Assembly (NCBI GenBank): GCA_030045175.1
Contig: JASIBM010000138.1
Location: 1-9,574 of the forward strand
Direction: 5' to 3'
Length of the DNA: 9,574 nucleotides
From: Streptosporangiaceae bacterium
GTDB lineage: Bacteria > Actinomycetota > Actinomycetes > Streptosporangiales > Streptosporangiaceae
In this document: positions 1-6,267 of the stretch, one piece after another
Layout: each line of letters opens with the position of its first letter
How positions within the stretch are numbered: position 1 is the stretch's first letter
The notes under the pieces: generated by a model
Database searches by the model: none
What the model was told of the DNA's origin: nothing
What the model saw: the letters and a program-made list of their open reading frames with translations, nothing else
Position numbers and translations under genes: made by a program

Positions 1-1604
1 TCCTGATTGTCGTATCGCTCGGCTTCTTCATGACGCTGCTCGACCTGACCATCGTGAACATCGCCATTCCCGACATGCTCACCAAGCTGCACGCCTCGCT
101 TGACTCGATCTTGTGGGTGATCAACGGGTACGCGCTCGTCCTCGCCGCGCTGCTGATCACGGCGGGGCGGCTTGGCGACCTGCGGGGCCAGCGGAACCTG
201 TTCATACTCGGGGTGACGGTCTTCACCGCGGCCTCGGCGGCGTGCGGCTTGTCGCCCACCGTCGGCTGGCTGGTCACGTTCCGCGTGGTGCAGGGGGTCG
301 GCGCCGCGTTGCTGATGCCGCAGACGCTGGCGCTGCTGACCATGGTGTTCCCGCCCGAGCGGCGCGGCGCGGCGTTCGGTATCTGGGGCGCGGTGGCCGG
401 CGTGGCGACCATCGCAGGCCCTACGCTAGGCGGCCTGCTCGTCACCGCGTTCGGCTGGCCCTACATCTTCTTCATCAACGTGCCGATCGGCGTCATCGTG
501 GTCGCGCTGAGCATCGCGCTGATCCCGGACCTGCGGACGGGGACCGAGCACAAGCTGGACATCCCCGGCGTCGTGCTCGCCAGCCTCGCGCTGCTCGCGG
601 TCTGCTACGGCCTGGTGGAAGGCCAGCGGTACGACTGGGGCACGATCACCTCGTTCATCTCCATCCCCCTCGTGATGGGAGTCGGGGTGGCGCTGTTCGC
701 GGTATTCCTGCTTGTGCAGGCGCGCACTCAGGACCGCGAGCCACTGGTGCCGTTCGAGTTGTTCCGTGACACGAATTTCTCGCTGATGAACTGGGTCTCC
801 TGCGCGGTCGCGATCGGCATGATGGGCATCTTCTTGCCTTTCACGATCTACCTGCAGTCCGCGCTCGGGTACTCGGCGCTCAAGGCCGGCCTGACGATGG
901 CTCCGCCGTCTGTGGTCGCCATGTTCCTCGCGCCGGTGGCCGGCCGGATGACCGACAAGATCGGCGGTAAGTACATCTTGCTGACCGGGCTGGCCTGCTT
1001 CGCCTTGGGCATGGGCCTGACCGCGGCGATCGCGTCGACCACCTCGTCGTGGCCGGACTTCCTGCCCAGCCTGGCCGTGGCCGGAATCGGCATTGGCTGC
1101 ACGTTCGCGCCGATGACGACCACGGCGATGCGCAGCGTGCAGCCGCGGCTGGCGGGCGCGGCGTCCGGCATGCTCAACACGGTCAGGCAGGTTGGCTCCG
1201 TGATCGGCACCGCCTCGGTTGGCGCGCTGCTGCAGAACAGGCTGGCCGTCACGCTGCCCGCCGCGGCGAGGGCGAACGACGGCCCGTTGCCCGCGTCGCA
1301 CCGGGCCCAGTTCGTCAGCGGGTTCGCGAAGGCGGCGCAGAACGGGACGTTCGGCGCCGGCCAGCAAACCGTCACCGCGGCGCCGGGCACGTCACGGTCC
1401 GTGCTTGCCTCGCTCATCCATCTCTCCCACGAGGTCTTCGCCATCGGGTTCGTGAAGGCGATGCACGAGACGTTCGTGCTGCCGATCACGGTGCTGGCGA
1501 TCGCGGCCCTGACCTGCCTGGCGATCAAGCGCACCCCGGCCTCGGGCGATCACCCGGCCGCTCAGGCCGCTCGCCAGCCGGAGGCCTCGCAGGCGCCGAC
1601 GTGA
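1..1604 (+). CDS. DHA2-family MFS drug-type exporter (14-TM, EmrB/QacA-like), 5' end missing
   Basis: Proton-driven multidrug-type efflux permease of the inner membrane; the substrate cannot be told. The reading frame is open from base 3, and the codons before the first Met (base 30) encode a hydrophobic stretch continuing TM1, so the true start lies upstream of the window. Numbering from that Met: the TM1 signature LDLTIVNIAIP spans about 4-14, motif A (GRLGDLRGQR) lies at 46-55 between TM2 and TM3, motif B (R85, then QGVG) is in TM4, and antiporter motif C (G124, GP at 130-131, GG at 134-135) is in TM5. A second half with motif-A-like GRMTDKIGGK and LNTVRQVGSVIG follows, then a long extracytoplasmic loop before the last helix, as in 14-TM DHA2 proteins. 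The tail is Ala/Pro-rich and cytosolic. The stop codon overlaps the GTG start of plsX, which suggests translational coupling. The family call is firm; the drug specificity is unknown. Confidence 0.93.
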   Translation, partial: LIVVSLGFFMTLLDLTIVNIAIPDMLTKLHASLDSILWVINGYALVLAALLITAGRLGDLRGQRNLFILGVTVFTAASAACGLSPTVGWLVTFRVVQGVGAALLMPQTLALLTMVFPPERRGAAFGIWGAVAGVATIAGPTLGGLLVTAFGWPYIFFINVPIGVIVVALSIALIPDLRTGTEHKLDIPGVVLASLALLAVCYGLVEGQRYDWGTITSFISIPLVMGVGVALFAVFLLVQARTQDREPLVPFELFRDTNFSLMNWVSCAVAIGMMGIFLPFTIYLQSALGYSALKAGLTMAPPSVVAMFLAPVAGRMTDKIGGKYILLTGLACFALGMGLTAAIASTTSSWPDFLPSLAVAGIGIGCTFAPMTTTAMRSVQPRLAGAASGMLNTVRQVGSVIGTASVGALLQNRLAVTLPAAARANDGPLPASHRAQFVSGFAKAAQNGTFGAGQQTVTAAPGTSRSVLASLIHLSHEVFAIGFVKAMHETFVLPITVLAIAALTCLAIKRTPASGDHPAAQAARQPEASQAPT

Positions 1605-2755
1605 CGAAGCCCGGCACAGGTGACCTGCCCGGAGCCGCCCGCGCACCGAGGCACGCGCGCGGGCGAGCCGACGCCTACCGGCCGGGGACGGGCAGCCCGT
1701 ACCAGCCGCGCCGGGCCGATGCCCGCCACCCGGTCATCGCCGTGGACGCCATGGGTGGCGACCACGCGCCTGAGGCGATCGTCGCCGGCGCGGTCGCCGC
1801 GCTGCGATCGTGGGGCACCAGGGTCGTGCTGATTGGCCGGCCCGGCCAGGTCCGCCCGTTGCTCGCGGCGCACGGCGCGCTCGGCGAGATCAGGCTGGTG
1901 ACCGCTGAGGATTCGGTCGCCATGGAGGACGGCGCGCTCGCGAGCTGGCGCAGGCCGCGGTCGAGCATCGCGGTGGCGTGCCAGCTCGTGCACCTTGGCC
2001 AGGCCACGGCCGCCGTGTCCGCGGGCTCGACCGCGGCCATCGTCTCGACCGCCAGGCTCCGGCTGCGCAACCTTGCTGGCGTGCCGCGGCCCGCGCTTGC
2101 CGTCGCGCTGCCGACCCAGCCGACGCCGACGTTGCTGATCGACGCCGGGGCGATCGCCGATCCGAAGCCCGAGATGCTCGCGCAGTTCGCCCAGCTCGGC
2201 GCGGCCTACGCCGAGGTCGGGTTCGGAATCGCCAAGCCCAGGGTCGGGCTGCTCACCATCGGCGCCGAGCCAGGCAAGGGCAACAAGCTGGCCAGGCGGG
2301 CGCACGAGCTGCTCAGCGCCGAGCCGTCGCACGGCGCGGCCCCGGTCGACTTCGTCGGCAACGTGGAGGGAGGGGACCTGCTCGCAGGGAAGGTGGACGT
2401 GATCGTCGCCGAGGGCTTCGCGGGGAACATCGCGCTGAAGACGCTTGAGGGCACGGCCGCCTACACCATGAGCCAGTTCAGGTCCGCTCTGGGTGGCTCG
2501 CGCAGGGCACGCCTCGGCACGCTGTTCCAGCGCCGCGAGCTGCGCGAGCTTCAGGGTCGGCTCGATCCTGAGACCTACGGCGGCGCCGTGCTGCTCGGGC
2601 TTGAGGGGACGGTCGTGATCGCACACGGCGCGGTGACCGAGAAGGGGGCGGCGGCCGCCTGCCGCCTCGCCGAGAACCTGGCCAGCGGCCAGATCGCCGA
2701 GCGGATCTGCGAGCGGCTCGGCCCGCACCGGGCCGGGTTCCTGCGCCGCACCTAA
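1601..2755 (+). CDS. plsX: Phosphate acyltransferase PlsX (acyl-ACP:phosphate transacylase), actinobacterial form
   Basis: PlsX converts acyl-ACP and phosphate into acyl-phosphate, the donor used by PlsY to start phospholipid synthesis; it is a peripheral membrane enzyme. The 384-residue product has the family blocks in order: VDAMGGDHAPEAIV (48-61), RPRSSIAVA (118-126), SAGSTAAIV (140-148), DAGAIADPKPEM (181-192), GLLTIGAEPGKGN (216-228), FVGNVEGGDLLAG (251-263), EGFAGNIALKTLEG (271-284) and YGGAVLLGLEG (326-336). The usual SAGNTGA reads SAGSTAA here. The start is GTG at 1601, sharing GTGA with the exporter stop; GGAGG at 1580-1584 is rather far away (16 bases). This gives about 43 Arg/Pro/Gly-rich residues before the conserved domain. 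Third positions in that stretch remain about 87% G/C, which supports translation, but a later GTG at 1742 is in frame and would remove the first beta strand. The frame stays open back into the exporter gene, but that part is a shadow. A hairpin terminator follows. Function is confident, the start less so. Confidence 0.9.
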   Translation: MTKPGTGDLPGAARAPRHARGRADAYRPGTGSPYQPRRADARHPVIAVDAMGGDHAPEAIVAGAVAALRSWGTRVVLIGRPGQVRPLLAAHGALGEIRLVTAEDSVAMEDGALASWRRPRSSIAVACQLVHLGQATAAVSAGSTAAIVSTARLRLRNLAGVPRPALAVALPTQPTPTLLIDAGAIADPKPEMLAQFAQLGAAYAEVGFGIAKPRVGLLTIGAEPGKGNKLARRAHELLSAEPSHGAAPVDFVGNVEGGDLLAGKVDVIVAEGFAGNIALKTLEGTAAYTMSQFRSALGGSRRARLGTLFQRRELRELQGRLDPETYGGAVLLGLEGTVVIAHGAVTEKGAAAACRLAENLASGQIAERICERLGPHRAGFLRRT

Positions 2756-2771
2756 GCTCTGCTCAGGGCGT

Positions 2772-2808
2772 CCTGCAGTCCTGTCCCGCAGGCCTGCAGG
2801 CATCTTTA
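2772..2808 (+). terminator. Rho-independent-type terminator after plsX
   Basis: The arms CCTGCAG (2772-2778) and CTGCAGG (2794-2800) pair perfectly. Inside them CCTG (2780-2783) pairs with CAGG (2789-2792) around a TCCCG loop, leaving a single T/C mismatch between the two helices. The 11 paired positions are followed at once by CATCTTTA, a short T-rich run that is unusual in this GC-rich sequence. It lies 16 bases after the plsX stop and before the argS promoter candidate, so it would separate the exporter-plsX unit from argS. Confidence 0.7.
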
Positions 2809-2850
2809 GGGCGCCGCCGCCTCGCCAGCGAATCGCGTTGCGGCTGTCGA

Positions 2851-2856
2851 TAGGCT
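2851..2856 (+). promoter_or_regulatory. -10 element of a probable leaderless argS promoter
   Basis: TAGGCT fits the actinobacterial -10 pattern TANNNT and ends six bases before the argS ATG, which places the predicted transcription start on or next to the A of the start codon. No purine-rich ribosome binding site precedes the ATG, as expected for a leaderless mRNA. No good -35 box is visible at 17-18 bases upstream, which is common for such promoters. The call is inferred from pattern and spacing only. Confidence 0.5.
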
Positions 2857-2862
2857 GGTAAC

Positions 2863-4593
2863 ATGCCCGATCCGCAGGCCGCTCTCGCCGAGCAGGTGCG
2901 CGCCGCCCTCACCGCTGAGTTCGGTCCGGCCTGCGCCGACGCCGACCCGGCGATCAGGCCGTCGGCGTTTGCCGACTTCCAGGCGAACGTGGCGCTGGCG
3001 CTGGCCAAGCGGCTCGGCCTGCCCCCGCGCGAGGTCGCCGGGCGGATCGCTAGTCACCTCGGCGATTCACCGATGATCGGCCTGGCCGAGGTGAGCGGCC
3101 CTGGCTTTATCAACATCACGCTCAGCGGCGAGTGGATCGGCGCCGCGGCGACCAGCCAGCTGGCAGACCCGCGGCTAGGCGTCGGCAGGGCCGCGCGGCC
3201 GCAGCGGATCGTCGTCGACTACTCCGGACCGAACGTGGCCAAGGAGCTGCACGCCGGGCATCTGCGGGCGACTGGCGTCGGCGACGCGGTGGTGCGAGTG
3301 CTCGAGCACCTAGGCCACACGGTGATCCGGGCCGCGCATCTGGGCGACTGGGGCACCCAGTTCGGCATGCTCATCGAGCACGCCGTAGACGTGGGCGAGC
3401 AGGCCACGTACGACCAGCTCGCAGCCGGTGAGTTCACCGACTTCTACCAGGCGGCCAGGGCGAAGTTCGACTCCGACCCGTCGTTCACCGACCGGTCGCG
3501 CGAGCGGGTCGTCGAGCTGCAAAGCGGTGACGAGCAAGCCCTGCGGCTCTGGCACCTGCTCGTCGCCGACTCGATGGAGTACCTGCGGCGGATCTACAAG
3601 CGACTGCACATCACGCTCACCGACGCGGACATGGACCCGGAGAGCTTCTACAACCCGATGCTGGCCGGCGTGTGCGCCGAGCTCGAGGCCGATGGCATCG
3701 CGGTGATCAGCGACGGTGCGCTCTGCGCGTTCCCGCCGGGGTTCACCGGCCGCGGCGGCCAGCCGGTGCCTGTCATGCTGCGCAAGAGCGACGGCGGCTA
3801 TGGTTACGCGACCACTGATGTGGCCGCGATCAGGTACCGGCTGCTTGACCTCGGTGCCGACAGGATCATCTACGTGGTCGGCTCTGAGCAGCATCAGCAC
3901 CTGGCGATGGTCTTCGCTGTCGCCCGCCAGGCCGGCTGGCTGACCGGCGCGGTGAGCGTGGAGCACGCCGTCATCGGCCTGATGACCGGCCCTGGCGGGC
4001 AGCGGCTGCGGACTCGCTCTGGCGAGCAGTTCAAGCTCGTAGAACTCATCGACGAAGCGGTCGAGCGGGCCGAGGAAGTGATCAAGGATAGGTACGACGA
4101 CCCCGACCTGCGCGCGTCGATCGCCGAGGACGTCGGCGTCGGCGCACTGAAGTACGGCGACCTGTCGGTCGCCCGAAGTTCCAGCTACGTGCTCGACTTC
4201 GACCGGCTGCTCGCGCTGACCGGCAATACGGGTCCCTACCTGCAGTACGCGACCGCCAGGATCAGGTCGATCTTCCTCAAGGCCGGCCTGACTCCCGGCG
4301 ACGCGCCCGGGCCGATCACGCTTGGCGAGCCGGCCGAGCGGACGCTCGCGCGCACGCTGCTCGGGTTCGGCCCGGCGGTTACCGAGACCGGTCAGGCGGC
4401 CGAGCCGCACCGGCTGGCCACGTTCCTCTTCGACGCGGCGAGTGACTTCACGACGTTCTACGAGCAGTGCCCGGTGCTGAAGGCCGATGACCCTGACACC
4501 AGGTCGTCCCGGCTTGCGCTCTCCGCGCTCACGCTCGCTGTGCTGACGACGGGCCTGGACCTGCTCGGCATCCCGGTGCCCGACCGGATGTAG
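2863..4593 (+). CDS. argS: Arginyl-tRNA synthetase, KMSK-less type
   Basis: A cytosolic class I synthetase that charges tRNA-Arg with arginine using ATP. The 576 residues are of normal length and cover every domain. The N-terminal additional domain spans about 1-110 (with GPGFINITL at 79-87). The catalytic core carries the HIGH-like signature SGPNVAKELHAGHLRATGVGD (from S121 to D141; HAGH at 130-133), then HLGDWGTQFG (159-168) and the GSEQHQH segment (340-346). In the KMSK position sits RLRTRSGEQFKLVEL (381-395), with no lysine-bearing KMSK. The helical anticodon-binding domain has GNTGPYLQYATARIRSI (454-470) and the typical end LLGIPVPDRM. The ATG start follows a TAGGCT box with no Shine-Dalgarno sequence. 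The neighbours are plsX and a DUF5666-like gene, not lysA. The sequence resembles the E. coli-like ArgS branch more than the KMSKR-bearing form I recall from Mycobacterium, so a second genomic argS is possible. The enzyme assignment itself is secure. Confidence 0.95.
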   Translation: MPDPQAALAEQVRAALTAEFGPACADADPAIRPSAFADFQANVALALAKRLGLPPREVAGRIASHLGDSPMIGLAEVSGPGFINITLSGEWIGAAATSQLADPRLGVGRAARPQRIVVDYSGPNVAKELHAGHLRATGVGDAVVRVLEHLGHTVIRAAHLGDWGTQFGMLIEHAVDVGEQATYDQLAAGEFTDFYQAARAKFDSDPSFTDRSRERVVELQSGDEQALRLWHLLVADSMEYLRRIYKRLHITLTDADMDPESFYNPMLAGVCAELEADGIAVISDGALCAFPPGFTGRGGQPVPVMLRKSDGGYGYATTDVAAIRYRLLDLGADRIIYVVGSEQHQHLAMVFAVARQAGWLTGAVSVEHAVIGLMTGPGGQRLRTRSGEQFKLVELIDEAVERAEEVIKDRYDDPDLRASIAEDVGVGALKYGDLSVARSSSYVLDFDRLLALTGNTGPYLQYATARIRSIFLKAGLTPGDAPGPITLGEPAERTLARTLLGFGPAVTETGQAAEPHRLATFLFDAASDFTTFYEQCPVLKADDPDTRSSRLALSALTLAVLTTGLDLLGIPVPDRM

Positions 4594-4654
4594 CTGGCCT
4601 TTCTTTCTCAGCGATTTCCCAGGCCGTACCCGCGCGCGTCCCAGCGCGTCGTGC

Positions 4655-4660
4655 CACGAT
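4655..4660 (+). promoter_or_regulatory. Possible -10 element before the DUF5666-like gene
   Basis: CACGAT differs from TANNNT at the first base only and ends seven bases before the ATG at 4668, the spacing of a leaderless start. No ribosome binding site is visible before either candidate ATG (4659 or 4668), and no -35 box is recognisable. This is weak support for an own promoter and for choosing the second ATG. Confidence 0.3.
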
Positions 4661-4667
4661 GGGCGGC

Positions 4668-5366
4668 ATGGACAGCTTTGACTCCGCACCGGCCGGGCCG
4701 CGCCGGCGCACCGGTCGCGGGACCCGCGTGGCCGCCGGCCTTGCCCTCGCGGCGCTGCTCGTGGCCGGCGGCGCGATTCTCGGGGCCAAGCTGGCGGGCG
4801 GCGGCTCCAGCCGGCCAGTCCGAACCGAGCTGGCCAGCGACTCGGCCCCGAGCACGCGGTCCGCATGGATCACCATGCTCGGCGGCACGCCCGCTTCGGT
4901 GGCTTCCCTCGGCTCGACCTCGTTCTCTGGCGGCCCGGCCGGCCACCCCCGCTGGACGCACGCCATCGCGCGAATTCGCCAGTGCGTGGCCACCGCCAGG
5001 CGGCTGCGTGCGAACGGCCACCTCCTCGCGGCGCGCGCCACGCTGCGCGCGTGCCTGCGCGGCTACCTCAGGCTGCGGCTCGCCCTGCTCGGCGCGATAC
5101 ACGGCCAGCTCACGTTCTCTGGAGCCAAGGGCACCCATACGGTGGCCTTCGAGCGCGGCGTGATCAAGACGGTATCGACCGGCTCGATCGTCGTGACGGC
5201 GCCCGACGGCACCACCTGGACCTGGGACCTGGTCACCAACACGGCCATCGTCCAGGCGGGCCACCGGGTGAGCGCGACCGCCCTGGCGACAGGCCAGCAC
5301 GTGCTCGTCATCGGGCCCGTGACCGGCGGCGCGGACGATGCCAGGCTGGTCGTCATCCACAACTGA
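4668..5366 (+). CDS. Membrane-anchored protein with DUF5666-like C-terminal domain, unknown function
   Basis: I do not recognise a named gene. The 232-residue product starts with a basic N-terminus (RRRTGRGTR, 12-20), then one hydrophobic segment (about 21-41) that fits a signal anchor, so the rest is probably outside the membrane. A low-complexity Ser/Gly/Ala linker (42-95) follows. Next comes a basic, probably helical stretch rich in Ala, Leu and Arg (98-142) with two cysteines, C106 and C129, which could form a disulfide. The end (about 146-232) alternates Val/Ile/Thr strands with turns (GVIKTVSTGSIVVTAPDG; GQHVLVIGPVTGGADDARLV), like the small beta-barrel of DUF5666 proteins. An ATG at 4659 would add three residues; 4668 was chosen because of the -10-like CACGAT. 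It lies 121 bases before a response regulator on the same strand, so a role in the same signalling circuit is plausible but only by position. Confidence 0.75.
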   Translation: MDSFDSAPAGPRRRTGRGTRVAAGLALAALLVAGGAILGAKLAGGGSSRPVRTELASDSAPSTRSAWITMLGGTPASVASLGSTSFSGGPAGHPRWTHAIARIRQCVATARRLRANGHLLAARATLRACLRGYLRLRLALLGAIHGQLTFSGAKGTHTVAFERGVIKTVSTGSIVVTAPDGTTWTWDLVTNTAIVQAGHRVSATALATGQHVLVIGPVTGGADDARLVVIHN

Positions 5367-5427
5367 TGAAGAGGTCGGCCGCTCCCGCTCGCGGCTTAAG
5401 GCGCGCGTCATGACATCGATCCCGTAC

Positions 5428-5458
5428 GCTCCTGTTCACGGGGATAGCTCCCGTTCCC
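5428..5458 (+). promoter_or_regulatory. Imperfect direct repeat upstream of the response regulator (possible OmpR-type site)
   Basis: GCTCCTGTTCAC (5428-5439) recurs as GCTCCCGTTCCC (5447-5458), matching at 10 of 12 bases with starts 19 bases apart, close to two helical turns. PhoP/OmpR-family regulators bind tandem direct repeats and often control their own genes, and this pair sits 30 bases before the preferred start. The match is short, so chance is a real alternative. Confidence 0.2.
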
Positions 5459-5487
5459 AGCCGAAGGACAGTGAGCCCGCAGCAGTC

Positions 5488-6267
5488 ATGGCCGAGGCAG
5501 AGCGCATCCCGCGCGTGCTCGTCGTCGACGACGAGCTCAACATCCGCGAACTCGTGCAGGTCGCGCTGAAGTTTCACGGTTGCGCGGTCACCGCGGCTGC
5601 CAACGGCAGCGAAGCGCTGCACCAGGCCGACATCGCCAAGCCCGACCTGATCGTCCTTGACGTCATGCTGCCCGACATCGATGGATTCGAGGTCTGCCGA
5701 AGGCTCAGGGCCGCGGGCAACGAGGTGCCCGTCATCTTCCTGACGGCGCGCGACACGTCGTCGGACACCGTGACCGGGCTCGCGATCGGCGGCGACGACT
5801 ACGTCACCAAGCCGTTCTCCGTCGAGGCGCTGGTGGCCCGGGTGCGGGCGGTGCTTCGGCGCGCATCCAGGTCGGCGCAACCCGAGCGGGCCGGCGACCT
5901 GGACGACACGCTGCGGGTCGGCGACCTCGAGCTTGACGAGGCACGGTGGACGGTGCACCGGGCCGGCGTTCCCGTCGAGTTGTCCAAGACCGAGTTCCGG
6001 CTGCTCGCGTACCTGATGCGATACCAGGGCAGGGTCCTGACCAGAGCGCAGTTGCTCGAGAACGTCTGGGGCTGGGACTACGCGGGCGAGTCGCAGATCG
6101 TAGAGACGTACGTGAGCTACCTACGGCGCAAGCTCGACCGGCTTGGCCCGCCGCTTATCCACACCCAGCGCGGCGTGGGCTACAGCCTGCGGCTGCCGGA
6201 GCAGGCGGCCGTGCACCGGGTTCATCAGGCCCAGCAGACCTGGCAGCCGGAGCCGGGCGGAGGATGA
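5488..6267 (+). CDS. OmpR/PhoP-family response regulator
   Basis: A DNA-binding response regulator that acts in the cytosol and is phosphorylated by the histidine kinase encoded next. The 259 residues hold a receiver domain (about 9-125) with the acidic pair D14/D15, phosphoacceptor D58 (VLDVMLPDIDGFE), switch residues T86 and Y105, and K108 in TKPF. A winged-helix Trans_reg_C domain (about 142-236) ends in HTQRGVGYSLRLP. The receiver and the VETYVSYLRRKLD recognition segment resemble mycobacterial PhoP/TrcR-type regulators. A 22-residue Gln/Pro-rich tail follows. The ATG at 5488 is preferred because the conserved domain begins eight residues later. An in-frame ATG at 5410 has an AAGG eight bases upstream and would add 26 residues, but the G/C share of third positions there falls to about two thirds, unlike real coding DNA here. 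No good ribosome binding site precedes 5488. The stop overlaps the kinase start by ATGA. Confidence 0.93.
   Translation: MAEAERIPRVLVVDDELNIRELVQVALKFHGCAVTAAANGSEALHQADIAKPDLIVLDVMLPDIDGFEVCRRLRAAGNEVPVIFLTARDTSSDTVTGLAIGGDDYVTKPFSVEALVARVRAVLRRASRSAQPERAGDLDDTLRVGDLELDEARWTVHRAGVPVELSKTEFRLLAYLMRYQGRVLTRAQLLENVWGWDYAGESQIVETYVSYLRRKLDRLGPPLIHTQRGVGYSLRLPEQAAVHRVHQAQQTWQPEPGGG

Noticed and set aside
1049..1600. Long open extension upstream of plsX in the same frame (start at 1049)
   Set aside because: It lies entirely within the exporter gene in another frame, is Arg/Gly/Ala-rich without family features, and is explained by high GC. The GTG at 1601 is the sensible limit.
4569..4608. Terminator after argS
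   Set aside because: CATCC/GGATG arms with a bulged GG/CC extension precede a TTTCTTTCT run, but nine bases separate the stem from the T-run and the stem lies inside the coding end. Too weak to call.
3310..4866. 518-codon open frame on the - strand over argS
   Set aside because: Composition is Arg/Gly/His-rich with no domain, and the + strand argS is complete and fully conserved in motif content. It is an antisense shadow.
5338..5487. Regulator start at 5338
   Set aside because: It would overlap the upstream gene, adds a poorly composed low-complexity stretch, and third-position G/C falls there. Starts at 5488 or, less likely, 5410 are better.
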